DNA from: Ischnura elegans
Lineage: Eukaryota > Arthropoda > Insecta > Odonata > Coenagrionidae
Direction of reading: 5' to 3'
Length of the DNA: 64,000 bases
Assembly (NCBI RefSeq): GCF_921293095.1
Contig: NC_060251.1
Coordinates: forward strand, 38,359,644-38,423,643
The position numbers and the translations under genes are program-made. Each line of letters starts with the position of its first letter. The stretch's first letter is position 1. Below are positions 1-11,722 of this stretch, piece by piece. A model generated the notes under the pieces. That model made no database searches. It was not told where the DNA came from and saw only the letters and a program-made list of their open reading frames with translations.

Positions 1-235
1 AATTTATATTTAAAATAAATGCAGTATCTGATAGATGCACGCTTACTGGAGTAGCTGCAATTGAGGTTAATAGTAGAACACGAGCCCAACGTTATTTGTT
101 GCATATGAAGCAATTCATTTGGAGACTGTAAGGCGCATAGGAAATTTATTTTTTATTTTTACTGCGCGAGATGCACGGTTTTGCTTAAAAAAATATTTTT
201 ATGTTGTAATGGTACTTCTTTCGATGATAATGATA

Positions 236-450
236 TTGCGTGATGTGGGGGTGGAGAAGAATGGAGAGGGTGAAGTGGACGGAGAGGACGAGGAAATACG
301 AAGTGCTGGACATGGTGGGTGAGGATAGGCAGCTTCTAGATGAGATGAAGATGAGATAGAATGTATGTGTGGAGGGAGTAGGTACTTATTTCGGAGGGGA
401 TATTGAAAACGTTGTTAGAGGGTAGAATGTTAGGTAAACGAGGGAGATGA
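236..450 (+). mobile_element. Non-LTR retrotransposon 3' fragment (copy A)
   Basis: The reading RMEKVRW-like, then DMVGEE-like and EGRML-like, matches the C-terminal region of the reverse transcriptase ORF at 13356-14147. It is heavily mutated. Copies B (23580-23990) and C (47225-47450) have the same fragment at the same place, so the insertion predates the duplication. Copies A and C share an internal deletion right after it that B lacks. Confidence 0.75.
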
Positions 451-3400
451 AGGAACGGACAGTCTTTTCTCATCCTTCATATGTTTCTCAATTATAAAAC
501 TCTCGTCGCGGTTGACACACTTACTTAATTACATTACGTCTACATATAAAAATGATACCCTATTAGCCATGCAAGACAGCCTTAACGTACTTACTTAGCG
601 TGCGTACATAGTTTGAAGGAGATAACTTATCTTAAAGTAAATATTTGTGAGTAATACATTCTGTTTGCTTCAGAATTCACGTCGACTTCGCGTTCGAAAT
701 TAATTCACTCAAACATGTGCTGCATCTTCAGCTGATACAACGGAAAATGTGTCACAATATTTATTATGCGTGCAAAGGGGGGGAGGGCGAGGGGTAAGGA
801 GGAAGTGTGACAAGGAAAAAAACCATTTGGGAAGGAATATTCCCGAGTATGATAACGGCTACCCCTCTTCCAGAATCGACCTGCCTGATCATGGTATTGC
901 CCATCACTAGTAGGTACTCATCCCATTGTCATCGGCCTTCATTCGGGAGGTAGTTAGAATGACAATTTTGAGCACTTTTTGTTCATAAACATGGGGTCGA
1001 AACTACTCATTAACTGAGCTATGGCAAAACAAAAATCTTTGAATGCATACTTAGAATTTACTATGATAACGGTTTTCCTTGAGTATCCAGCCTTTTCGAC
1101 ATTTATACTCTGAAATTTTATGGATTTTAAATTATCAAGGTCGGACGAAAACGTGCTATTATAATTGCCTGAAACAACCAATCTCAAAATGGGTGAGATT
1201 CCGCAATCGTATTGTTGATAAGTTTTCTTGGATCTGAAGGACGCACTATTACATATACCACTGATTTGCAAGTAATAAACTAAGAAAACACATAATGGAA
1301 TACCACGAAGTTAATGATGAGTTAGGGAAATTTATCATATTGTTGATACTCAAAGTTAAGTTTGAAGAAAATTGTTTCATGCAATTACAATCATACATTT
1401 TCGTCCAACCTTCATTATTTAATGTCCTTAAAAATCCAGGGTATTAAATACAATATTGGAAATGCTGGATACCCAAGAAGAGCCGTTTTCATGGTAACTG
1501 CAAAGAGCATGCAAAAAACTGTTTTCTAGGGAATAGCGTGGTAACTAAGGAGTTGCGACCCCATTTTCTATAGACAAAAAATTCTCAATACGTCTCCCCT
1601 ACCATTTCCTGAAGTATTGCAGATTCTTCCTTCAACACCCTGCATGCATACATACGACAAGCTGTGGATATTTTATAAAACCGATAAAAAACGAGCGAAG
1701 AGGCAGCATAAATGAAGCATATTTGGGACGGACTGGGTTCCCGACTATGTAGTCCACTTGGCTAGAGCAATGTGGTGGGTAATTCATGAACGAAATAACG
1801 TTAAATTGCCCATAATAACCCACGGAGCTTTGAGTGCAGCGTTCTTCTTTTTTTTCGCGCTAACACGATACCTATGCATATCGATGGCAAAGTTCAAACT
1901 ACACGTGTCTCAAAATTTGGCCGGTCTGAGTGAATATTGCTAATACTGTTGATAAAAAAATGAAATTCAAGCAAAAAACAACTCTTTGTTTGCAAATGTA
2001 TGCTTATTTTTAAGTTTTATGGATTTTTTGTTTTTAATTTCAATAAAAATGATATACAATCAAGAAATAAAACTTTTTTTTCTCTCCTGAAAAGTAACTA
2101 TTTTTGAGATAAGCATTGTTAGAACGTATCCATCGATATGCTAATGCATTGTGCCCCCCTGACATATATACCGTAACCAAGTTTTATGCTATATCACCCG
2201 CAGATGTTGCACTGAGGCCAACCTTAGCTTCAGTGAATGTATTTTAAATATAGACTTGTACTAATGGCGAATTTCACTAGATGAAATGGTAATTTTTTCG
2301 GACCCCTCACTACTGCTGGGAGGCTACCCTCCAGGTCCCCTACCTATCATCCACAGTCCACACCCCATGTCCCTATCTTAGAGCTGACTAGCTGTGATAT
2401 TTGCACTTACCAATTTTTCGTGAATGAAATTCCAAGTTTATGAAATACCTCCTCTCTTAAATCCTTGTTTTGATGGAAAAACTCTTTCTTGATGTCGAGT
2501 TTGCAGTGATTTTCCTTTTATAATCTGCTCATCTTTAGATGCCCTAATCAATTCCTCCGTCCTTCGCAAACACTCTATATCACTATGGACACACAAAATC
2601 TTCCATTAGTTCCATAATATTTCGCCATTCTCCTCCTCTTCAATGTCCCAGTATTTCAGTTCTATATCTCCTTTGGATGGGTCACAGGAAGTGATAGCCT
2701 GGTTTTAATTAGAGAACAGTGTTTGAGTAAATGTTAAAGCGACATCTATCATAGGGAAAAGTTCTCTAGCGTTCTATGTTCAGCTCTGGCTTCGGAACTG
2801 TGGCGCCATACATACGAGTGATTGGCCTAAAAGCCATTCTGGTGGTACCAAATCTCCATTACCTCTTCCAATATGGTTACCTAGGGTTTTTAGTGGTTAA
2901 ATTGTCTAAAAAAACTCGATTAGAATAAAACGAAGGAAAGTAGCTATTATTTAAGTCTTCTCAAGATGCATCATCGTCTACTTATTTAGCTGTCGTTCTT
3001 TTTGGGTTTATGATATATTGTTTGCATTTGAAGCCATGTTTTACCAATCATACTATTGTCATTGAAGCAACAGTACAAGTTGCCAATAATTTCTGTACTC
3101 AGGCCTGTATATACACGTTGACTCACCGATTGAAGGATTTAATGTTTTGCGCGAAATACAATTTAATAGTTTTTTATACAGGCGTAGTACTTTTAACGTC
3201 CAATTTTTTAGCCTAATTTCCTCTATCTCATACACTAATTTGACTTATCTAGAGTTAAGATTTGTATACAAACATGACTTTCGCTGACTGATATAGCCCA
3301 TAATTACATGTATTTTTGCACGAGTGGTTCTCAGATAATATGTCAATCAATGAACTATGGCCAACCCCGTTTCACTTTCCCAGATTAGAATGCTCCATAT

Positions 3401-3661
3401 TTAGGCGGTCAGTTATTTTCACTTGAACGGAAATGGTTTTGAATAATCGTTTAGTTTTCTTTATCAGCGTTGCAAATGTTTTAATGCATGCAAAATTCTT
3501 GCCCTAATGAATAATCCTAGTTCATGGTCATCTTCTGTTCAATCCTTGAAGAGATAATGCTTTTAAATGCAGCTCATATTGATTCAGAATTCGGCAGCGG
3601 TTTTTTGATTTTTTTGCCGATTATTTTAATTTTTAGGAAAATAGTAATGGACCTTCGTTAA

Positions 3662-4196
3662 CCTTCCGTCGGGCGCAATGGATCTGACAGGCACAGCGCA
3701 AGTGTTTTTTCATTCCTTCTTGCCACTAGGCGGCATTGACCCTTGACGCTTATAGTACCTATTTGTTTTGACATACTCTATGCAGCCTTTGGTTTTCACA
3801 TTTATTCTGACAGATCATTGGCGGTTTATTTAGCATAGTGAAACATAAAATTGGCACAGATAAGGGACAGAAAAAAATTAATAGATAAATAAGTTAGCAA
3901 AATTAAAAAACTTATAGAATTCACGTGCTAAAATACATTACATACAATAAAACTTAAAAGCCTAAAGGGCACGTTAAATGGCACCTTCATGGATCTGTCC
4001 GGGGCCGTATGACAGTGTGTATATACATAGAAAATATGACATCGTTTAAGTGCTTGTTTACACTAATGATGATGCTTTAAACTTAAAAGGTGTACCAAAG
4101 AGCCATGATAAGAGTTAATAACGTTTTTTTAACACATGTGCCTGTCAGGCACATTGTGCCTGAACTCAGCAATTTCAATATTGCGCCAGACGGAAG
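3662..4196. mobile_element. MITE-like insertion with CCTTCCGTC termini
   Basis: Copy B lacks this block at the matching place (about 28945). The block starts CCTTCCGTCGGGCGCAAT directly after TTAA and ends ATTGCGCCAGACGGAAG, giving imperfect 17-base inverted termini. There is no coding potential. The left TTAA suggests a piggyBac-type MITE, but no TTAA is seen at the right end, so the superfamily stays open. Confidence 0.5.
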
Positions 4197-4897
4197 AAAG
4201 AATAGCATTTCAAACATCTATATCGCCATCAATTTAGGTTAAATGAGATCATTTCACGATCATAGTGTTCGTAAGTTAACTAACCACAAATTAAGGGTTT
4301 CGGAATTATTTAGTGAATTCACTTTATTAATGAAGTACGATTTTCTGTAACTTTTATGGAACACAATGGAACTGTGCCAATGACATATCCTTTCCAATAT
4401 TCAGACCTGTTCGATAATAAGATAATGCAGAGCGAGGAATGATTTCGGCTTGTTCCGACAGTTGTTAATGAATTATTGATAAGCGTGAGAGTCAGAAATA
4501 TCACTCTAGGCCATTTAACCCTCATTAGTGATGATAAATATTTTGTCTTGCCTTATAGTTGACAACTAATTTTTCAAACGAAAAAACAGCAGAAACATCT
4601 TCGAGGCGCGTGCATACATATCGGATCAAGGAAGCAATATATATTTTAAAAAATACACTTAACCTCAAAAAATTGTTATTTATATATCTGAATAGGGAAC
4701 GAGACATAACACCGCAAACATCATTAGTACAATAATATCGTCATGATCACTGGTCAACAAACCTAAGATTGGTTTGACGCAGCTCTTTACTCAATTTTCC
4801 CATCATATAATCTTTTCCTTTCAAAATCAATTGCATTCAAATACGCAACAATCGAATCTGCTCGTTGGCTGCCATGTTTACCTCGAGGGAAAGCTAA

Positions 4898-5358
4898 AGC
4901 CTGAATCACACGATCATTTTTTTTCGTCAAGAAAGTGATCACTATCGCGATCACTTTTCCCGTCGCGAAAAGCAATCGCTCTAGTGAGCATTTTTCTTAA
5001 TCACACGGTCCCTCCCGCCGTCGCTTTTCGCATCATTTCCGATATCACAGCTCGTTGTCATAGGACCCGCATCACGAAAATATATAGCGTGTTTGTTTAT
5101 CTATATCGTTCCCACAATTGTCTTACGTTGCGCTGCAATCGCTCCACACGGGCATGCATTCCGATTGGCTGATACGGGGTTTTAGTGACGGTTTTAGCGA
5201 CGGAAAAAGCGACCGGACTAGTGATGAAAAATAGCGATGGGAATCCTCATCGCTATTGCGAACGCGAAAAACAATTGCTGGCGACGATAATTTCGCCTAG
5301 TGATCGCGATAGTGATCACTTTCGCGACGAAAAAAAAAATGATCGTGTGATTCAGGCT
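4898..5358. mobile_element. PIF/Harbinger-type MITE, 461 bp, TAA duplication
   Basis: The termini AGCCTGAATCACACGATCAT and its reverse complement are flanked by TAA (4895-4897 and 5359-5361). The orthologous site in copy B (TAA at 29661-29663) is empty, so the boundaries are exact. Three-base TWA duplications are the mark of PIF/Harbinger. The interior is full of GCGATCAC / GTGATCGC palindromic motifs. The element is non-coding; the short open frames inside it are by-products. A second copy is at 9417-9869. Confidence 0.85.
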
Positions 5359-5636
5359 TAACTGTGGTTCGCAGTGATTTTTGTTGAGACAGGCGAAGGA
5401 AAATTTAGAAGTGTGCGCATGATACCAATGAATTCGCTTCTATTCTTCGGAGTTCATCGCGAGTCATGCTCTAGGTTGAGGGAAACTCAGTGATCGATCG
5501 CGTATTTGCTCGGCGAAGAAAGGGAACGTTAAGCCTCGTTTGAATTTTCCTCACCGACCAAAGAATAACTACTCTCTGGAAAGGAAATCCATTTATGCGC
5601 GGAGCGATTGTTGTGATACTTTTTGGATACTTTTTT

Positions 5637-6255
5637 ACAACTTTTTTCTTAACTTACTTTCGTGTCTGTCTGTTTTGTTTGGTGTAATTTTGTAACTCAA
5701 TTTTAACACCTTTAACGACTAGCTAGAGCATTGAAACTTTATATCTAGCTCAGAACTGGATGACTGCAATTTACTTTCTCTTCTACCATTATCGGAACAG
5801 TATCTAATGTAATATTTAGCAATACAAATTATCTCTGGAGTTCCGAAAATGGTCACCAATATGCAGGCGCTGCAGTCAGGTAGGAAAAATATTTCTTCTT
5901 ATTTCTGCAGCATACGTTAAAACCGTCCGTGGTGTAGCGGTAACGTTGGATAGCTGTGGTAACCGAGTTTGTAACCCGCGATAGTAATTATTTTATATTT
6001 TTACAATGTTTTTCTTAACTTAGTTTCATGTTGAATGTTGTAAAAGTATAAGCGCATTTTTCAGAAAAAAATTATAAAAGTAATGTATTATAAAATTTTA
6101 AGAAATTACGGGAAATTTTATTCATAATGTAAAATAAAATAGCTTATATTGATTCAATTAAAACAATTTCATTGTATTATTGATAGATTTAAATAATTTA
6201 AAACTAAAAGGAAGAAAATAATATTACAGATTAATTTTTAATGTATAATATTACT
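5637..6255 (+). mobile_element. Copy-A-specific insertion with tRNA-like core
   Basis: Copy B (near 29938) runs straight through where copy A has about 620 extra bases. Within them, 5928-5990 reads like a degenerate tRNA head with an A-box-like TGGTGTAGCGGTAACG and a weak B box. Partial direct repeats (TTTTTCTTAACTTA) occur at about 5643 and 6009. The stretch 5690-5880 resembles 21780-21990. This is probably a SINE or a composite of SINEs; the boundaries are approximate. Confidence 0.4.
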
Positions 6256-7190
6256 CGTGTTGTGTGTTGGGACCTTTATTGTGATACTTTTTCCCCAATG
6301 TGCATGGAGGGCTTTAGGACGACAGCTCCAAAGAGTGCCCCCTTCGAACCATAGATTTGACTGCAATATGTGGATGACAAGGTCTTAATATGGGGGCACG
6401 TCAGGGAGAAGCTGGAAGAGTTCCAGCTCTATCTCATGAGTATTGACGAAGACTTCAAATTTAGGAAGAAAGTGGAAAGCGGCGGGAAGTTACCCTTCTT
6501 GAATATCCTCATCACAAGAAGGAAAACGGAAACCTGTGGACACAATGAAGGTAGAGAATAACTAGTGCTCTTATCAGTACTTTTGATTTAGAAATCTTGG
6601 CCGGCTTCTAAAATCCAGTATTAACCAGCTTAGCTAAGCTAAGCGGCATAAAATATCTGTAACTAACTTTATAGGTGAAACTGGTCATAATAGTTAATAA
6701 TTTTGTGCAGAGCTACTGCTGAATTATTAGAGGAAGCTTACCGAAAATGGTGGCGTTCCATAACCAATGCTCTTTTTATGATGCCGTAAAAGATTTTTGG
6801 GTTTTTCCTGTAGGCTGCGATGGACTTAGCCACTTATAATAAAAGGGTAGGTCATCCTTATCACAAGAAGAGAATACGAAGCCTTGGGACACACTGTATG
6901 TATAAAAATCCAACGAGCACCAGCAGTTATCTCCTTGCCGTATCCCACCACCACCCAGCAAAAAGTAATGGTTTGATGACGGAAATGATTCATCAATCCA
7001 TCGCTCTCACCGTCTATAGTAACGTGAACGTCTACTACTAAAATACTAACGTGAGTAAATATGGCATATATGATAATAAAATAATGACGACCATCCCCCA
7101 GAAAATTAGGACACCCAAGCTCAAGTCTTAGAGAAGAAAATATCAAGGATTAGAAAGTGTCTTCCTGCCATCCATCAAAGGAATGACGAA
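6256..7190 (+). pseudogene. Penelope-like element reverse transcriptase fragment (copy A)
   Basis: The plus strand carries the YVDD-like motif of Penelope-like reverse transcriptases (YVDDKVLIWGH at about 6364-6398), then EKLEEF and GKLPFLNILITRR at about 6400-6520. After a spacer of about 260 bases, the downstream part continues with LGTHCMYKNPTSTSSYLL and SHHHPAKSNGL near 6870-6975. These match the known family order YVDD, then LPFLD, then YRKPTHT, then SHHP. Frameshifts and stops break it. Copy B has the same fragment (29945-30890), so the insertion is older than the duplication. Confidence 0.8.
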
Positions 7191-7599
7191 TAAACAATCC
7201 AGAATATTACGAAGGTACCCGATAGAAACCGTGTTTGACAATTTGAGTGCCGGTCGATTTTTTGAAAGCCCTTCCGAAAAATCCGGCCATTTTTACTAAA
7301 TTCATTCTTTTTCAGACGTTAGCTCCAAAATCATATTTACTAGGAAACATGTTTTAATAAAATGTATTTTGCTCATATTGTTGAATTAGTTGAATGAATT
7401 TTTTGCTGAATTTTAAATTTGTCATGTAGCTATCAAAAACTGCGTTTTTCAGGTGTAACAATTCATCTGCAGCCATAAAATGCAGTATAATTATTCATTA
7501 TGCTCAATTTTAAAATATGGGATTAAAGAAAATCATAAAAAATGATGTTGTACATGTAATATTACTTCCATGTCAATTTCCAGAAAGTATCGGAGGCTT

Positions 7600-7745
7600 T
7601 CGGGAGCAGCTGTGTGTTACGCTTTGTCAAGCGAGCTTTCGAGGGCATTGCAGATCGCATCATCAGGCAATCCTACGTACCATATATTTTTCATTGCCTG
7701 ATGATGCAGCTTCAATGGTTGCAGCAGCTCACTTGACAATAAGTA
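7600..7745 (+). repeat. Stem-loop with hammerhead-like CTGATGA core beside Penelope fragment (A)
   Basis: An inverted repeat built on GCATCATCAGGC(G/A)AT pairs across a loop of about 21 bases. Its right arm contains CTGATGA (7698-7704), followed by a short stem-loop (TGCAGC-TTCAAT-GGTTGCA). Penelope-like elements are known to carry hammerhead ribozyme motifs of the form CTGANGA-stem-GAAA. Here GCAG stands where GAAA is expected, so the motif looks decayed or is only suggestive. The open frame 7517-7870 over it is not a gene. Confidence 0.35.
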
Positions 7746-8146
7746 GTACAAAGGTGCTATCGAAAGACTCAGATACTAATGATTCTCGCTACAAAAGCCT
7801 ATGTTTCCATCACGAATATTACAAAAGAGTATTCTCAGTCGGCCTGTGTCGTCACAAAGCGTGTATTTAAATGGGTTTGCAAAAGTCGCCACTCGCGTCG
7901 ATGGTGGACAAATCAATCAGAGTTCTACGGGAAAATAAGGTAATATAGGGGTATTTACCAAAATTGATATTCCTAATGATGTGATCTGTCAAATTGATAA
8001 ATTTTCAAAGCAATTCATCGCAATCGCAAACATTATACTGCAAAATATTGGAAAAAAGTGGATCGCATTGCACTCATTAGTACCGCCAGGACATTTTTGA
8101 AAGCCGATTAAAATGAGATCGAAGTTGCAACAGAAATCAACCTTCT

Positions 8147-8620
8147 ATGAGATGGAATTGAGCCTTCTCAATGCAGTCTCCTTGTTTTCAATCATCGTAA
8201 AGGTCACCAGGACGTAATATTATGAAATCTAGAACATCCAAGGGAGAGAAAAGATTGGAAACGGAGGAATTTTATCAATTGAAATGCGGCACTGGCGACC
8301 AAGTGTATGTGGTTGGAACTGGTCTCACAATAAGAGAGTCAAGAAGAAGAACGCGGCGATTTGACTGGGCCACGCCGATAAATCAACAGTCACCGAGTGC
8401 ACCGCAGTAGGCCAACCGTCACTATAAAGAACAGTGAAAATCTCTCTCGGGAAAAACGTTTTAAGACGAGAGTAATCTGGGAGGAATTTGAAAATAAAAT
8501 GCACTGAAACAAGTTCAGCAGAGGCGACTTGCAGAAGTTTAGTGAAATTTGTCTTGCGGTCATTTCTAGAAAAAATGACGTGCGGAAAATTCTCTGCAAA
8601 CGCTCAGCACCTACAAATTG
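8147..8620 (+). repeat. Dispersed ~450-bp repeat, copy 1
   Basis: This block and 10866-11305 align almost end to end (shared TGCAGTCTCCTTG, GGCGATTTGACTGGGCCACG, ATCTGGGAGGAATT). No protein is recognised in either copy and the open frames are not conserved between them. The last 110 bases recur inverted at 11330-11455. It is an unclassified mobile repeat, possibly with a fold-back end. Confidence 0.65.
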
Positions 8621-8775
8621 ACACTCACTAATGGCGAAACGATCATTTTTCCCGATGAGGTCTCCGGCATTGGGAGCCTTCGCCTAAATACTATTATATG
8701 ATGATATAATATTAGTTAGGCAAGGAAGGACCTTCGTGGGAAGGCGAGAAAAAACACTCGTAGATGTGCTGATAG

Positions 8776-8827
8776 CACAGTCTAAACAAAAGTCTTGTTT
8801 CCTTTGTATTGTTCTGTTTAGACTGTG
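8776..8827. repeat. Perfect 13-bp hairpin
   Basis: CACAGTCTAAACA (8776-8788) pairs perfectly with TGTTTAGACTGTG (8815-8827) around a 26-base loop. The repeat is flanked by GTGCTGATAG at 8767 and GTGCTGATAG at 8825. It may be a MITE core or the end of a small insertion. No terminator role is implied in this eukaryotic context. Confidence 0.5.
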
Positions 8828-9416
8828 CTGATAGGGTGACCACGAGGAATAAAGAGATCAGATTCAATAAATATGTAAAACTGTGAGTAACTATGAGCAA
8901 AATAATAAATGCTCTCCGATTTATATTTTTTAGGCGGTGTAGACATCCTTGTATTAAATCACTTCGACCACTCCTCGGCAATGCCATTTTTAAATTTGTC
9001 GGCACAATTGTCTCCCTAGTTCCTTCGTCGCACGAAAAATTTTATAAAATCTGACTACAAAGGCATTCGAGCCTTTCTAGGCGGAGTAATTGCCTTCCTC
9101 TTAAGTGAATTTGCGCACGACGCGTAACCATTGTAACGGACGGGTAATGTTTTTCCATTCCAACATCTCCGTCGAAGCAATTGAGTGCGACAATCCGTGC
9201 GTTGAAATGCCCTGGTAGGGTGTCGCAATCGGAATTACGCCAGCCAAATGCTAGGGTTATTTTCGTTGCTATAAAGCGACCCCAAATTCCGATTGGGAGC
9301 CGCTATTTTGAGATAGAGAATCAGGGGGGTTTAATATTGCGCCGCAAATAGCATCTTCGTTATGATAACGCAGCCGCTATCTTTTACAGAATAGCCCTCT
9401 TGATATTTGTGTTTAA

Positions 9417-9869
9417 AGCCTGAATCACACGATCATTTTTTTTCGTCGCGAAAGTGATCTCTATCGAGATCACTTTTCCCGTCGCGAAAAGCATTCGCTC
9501 TAGTGATCATTTTTCTGAATCACACGGTCACTCCCGCCGTCGCTTTACGCATCATTTCCAATATCACTGCTCGTTGTCATAGGACCCACATCGCGAAATT
9601 ATATAGCGTGTTTGTTTATTTATGTCGTTCCCACAATTGTCAAACGTTGCGCTGCAATCGCTCCATAGGGGAATGCGTTCCGATTGGCTGATATGGGGTT
9701 TTAGTGACGGTTTTAGCGACGGAAAAAGTGACCGGACGAGTGATGAAAGATAGCGATGGGAATCCTCATCGCGATCGCGAAAAACAGTTGCCGGCGACGA
9801 TCATTTTGCGCAGTGATCGCGATAGTGATCACTTTCGCGACGAAAAAAAATGATCGTGTGATTTAGGCT
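9417..9869. mobile_element. PIF/Harbinger-type MITE, second copy, TAA duplication
   Basis: It has the same termini (AGCCTGAATCACACGATCAT) and interior as 4898-5358, at 453 bp, with flanking TAA at 9414-9416 and 9870-9872. It lies outside copy A, so it is an independent insertion of the same family. Internal differences include an eight-base loss in the right half. Confidence 0.85.
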
Positions 9870-9904
9870 TAACTAAACATGGATGTGAAATAAATTCTGA
9901 TGGA

Positions 9905-10129
9905 TTGTTGCCAAGGATTTGTTTAGAGGAGAGAAGGGGCAAATTTAATATCATCAAAGCATGTTTTGATTTAGAAGGACATTATAATCTGGTTTCTCGT
10001 GATGACCCTCTAGTTGAAACACATTTAGTGGGTATAAAATTTATGGAAAACTGCTTGAAAGTTCACATCGATGGATTAATGGAGAATACAAACATTTCAT
10101 TCAGTACTAGCTATATTGTACTAAAATGA
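9905..10129 (+). CDS. Unidentified open frame, possible terminal exon
   Basis: The frame stays open upstream to the MITE edge and runs to TGA, with AATAAA 8 bases after the stop. The translation (about 74 residues from the first ATG) has ordinary composition, with ICLEERRGKFNII and FDLEGHYNLV segments. I recognise no family. There is no clear acceptor upstream other than MITE sequence. It may be the last exon of a host gene or a transposon piece, or a chance open frame. Confidence is low. Confidence 0.2.
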   Translation: MLPRICLEERRGKFNIIKACFDLEGHYNLVSRDDPLVETHLVGIKFMENCLKVHIDGLMENTNISFSTSYIVLK

Positions 10130-10865
10130 GCTAAATAAAAATTCATTCATTTATTTACAGACAAAATGCATAATTCATATGGTAGTCATTCTTTCCAAAA
10201 CTGACCGGCATTATTTTCGAGAAAACATAAGGGTTAAAAAATTCAAAATCCAACCTAAGGATAATATCAACCCACAAGATATAATATTGAACGGTGAAAT
10301 AATATAAGAGTTCCGCATAATAACGGAATCACAACAGGCAACCATGCCGGTAAAATTTTCCACGAAACAGTTCAGGCCAAAAGCATCAAGAAAAACCTTA
10401 GCTCGCTTATCCATATCGGTTACCGGTTTTCATCTCGTCTTCAAGTGCTCTTAGGGTATAGAAAAGTTTTAAAATTGGAATTGAATGGCAATATTTTCTC
10501 ACTAGCAAGAGGAAACTTAAAAGCTATTTTCTTATCACCAAGCACGCCAAACATGTGCTGTTATAAGTTGTTTATAATAATAACTGTTTGGGAGTCCGTT
10601 GCTGTAGCGATGACTCTGACGCAGAAGAGATATTAGTTGCCTTAACTATCGAGTTAGCTGTGGGATCCAACTGTTAGATGAGCGATCTCTTCGAGCTTGG
10701 CGTGGGAACCAACACTTGGACACTACAACCAAGTTGCGAGCTTCCAATTCAATTGAATATTACACCCAATCGCGTTGGCTGCCGTGTCTGTTGCAGTGGA
10801 TACTGCATCCAACTTTCACTTAGCCAATTATAACAGGATGTCTCAACCAATCCTTTTTTTTGAGT

Positions 10866-11305
10866 GTGGGATGGAATTAAGCCTCCTCTATGCAGTCTCC
10901 TTGATTACAATCATCGTAAAGGTCACCAGGACGAAATATTGCAAAATCTAGAACATCCAAGGGAGAGAAAGATTGGAAACGGAGGGATTACACCGATTGA
11001 AATGCGGCACTTGCGACCAGGTGTATGTGGTTGGAACTTGTTGCACAATAAGAATTAGAGTCAAGAGGAAGAACGCGGCGATTTGACTGGGCCACGCCGA
11101 TAAATCAGCAGTCACCGAGTGCACCGCAGTAGGCCACACCGTCGCTATAATTAACAGTCAAATGCTCGCTCGGGAAAAACATATGAAAACGAGAATCATC
11201 TGGGAGGAATTCGAAAATAAAATGCACTAAAACAACTTCAGTAGAGGCAACTTGCAGAAGGTTGGCGAAATTTGCCTTACGGTCATTTCTAGAAAGAATG
11301 TTTCA
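10866..11305 (+). repeat. Dispersed ~450-bp repeat, copy 2
   Basis: Second copy of the repeat at 8147-8620. It reads closely parallel from GATGGAATTAAGCC to GGTCATTTCTAGAAAGAATG. No coding capacity is conserved between the copies. Confidence 0.65.
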
Positions 11306-11329
11306 GTCAATTTATAGATGTTGAGTATT

Positions 11330-11455
11330 GGCAGACAATTTTCTGCACGTCATTCTTTCTAGAAATGACCGAAAGACAAATTTCGCTAATCTCCTGCAAG
11401 TTGCCTCTCCCGAAGTTGTTCCAGTGAATTTTATTTCCGAATGCCTCCCAGATCG
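11330..11455 (-). repeat. Inverted partial copy forming fold-back with copy 2
   Basis: This segment is the reverse complement of the last part of the repeat at 11205-11300 (CATTCTTTCTAGAAATGACC through CCTCCCAG). Together they make a fold-back of about 110-base arms around a short spacer. Confidence 0.6.
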
Positions 11456-11587
11456 CACACGGAAAGAGAAAATACATACTTAAATTGGACATGAACTGCC
11501 ATGTGAAAAAATTCATCTTTCATCAGAATTACTAATTCATATCTTATAAAATACATTCATTAAAACAATCTATTGCTTTTAGATATT

Positions 11588-11722
11588 AAGATCATGGATA
11601 GCGTAATCGACCGGAAAGGCAAAGGTCCGTGGTTCGATTTCCGGTGTCTGGGATATTTTTTCTGTCATGGCGATTCGTGTATATTTCATAGCCTTTTACA
11701 CGTGAGACTTCGAAATATTACA
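11588..11722 (+). mobile_element. tRNA-derived SINE, diverged copy
   Basis: It has a tRNA-like head with ATGGATAGCGTAATCGACC, an A-box region and a B box (GTCCGTGGTTCGATTTCCGG), followed by a tail (TTTTTTCTGTCATGGC, TGTATATTTCATAGCC, CGAAATATTACAG). The same head and tail order occurs at 55697-55838. It is therefore a dispersed SINE family and not a functional tRNA gene. Confidence 0.7.

Larger units (their letters stand above)
1..8130. repeat. Segmental duplication copy A (left-truncated by window)
   Basis: Base-by-base reading shows that this stretch recurs at 23337-31823 (copy B), and that its first 2.9 kb recur at 46989-52643 (copy C). The anchor GCAGTA(T/C)CTG lies at 21, 23357 and 47009, so the spacings are about 23.34 and 23.65 kb. 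Similarity to B ends near 8130, after a shared Penelope-like fragment. The copy is non-coding apart from transposon remnants. Compared with B it carries extra insertions at 3662-4196, 4898-5358 and about 5637-6255, and lacks the hAT element of B. From 450 to 3650 I see no gene, only non-coding sequence shared by the copies. Confidence 0.85.

Noticed and set aside
4984-5172. Similar 62-residue frames at 4984-5172 and 9503-9691
   Set aside because: Both lie inside two copies of the same non-coding MITE, so the likeness reflects DNA repeat homology and not a gene family.
5928-5990. tRNA gene
   Set aside because: The acceptor stem does not close and the B box is degenerate.
7517-7870. 117-residue open frame, also open (137 residues) in copy B at 31190-31603
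   Set aside because: It runs over a stem-loop beside a Penelope fragment, the two copies diverge by frameshifts near the 3' end, and the residues resemble no family. It is not kept as a gene.
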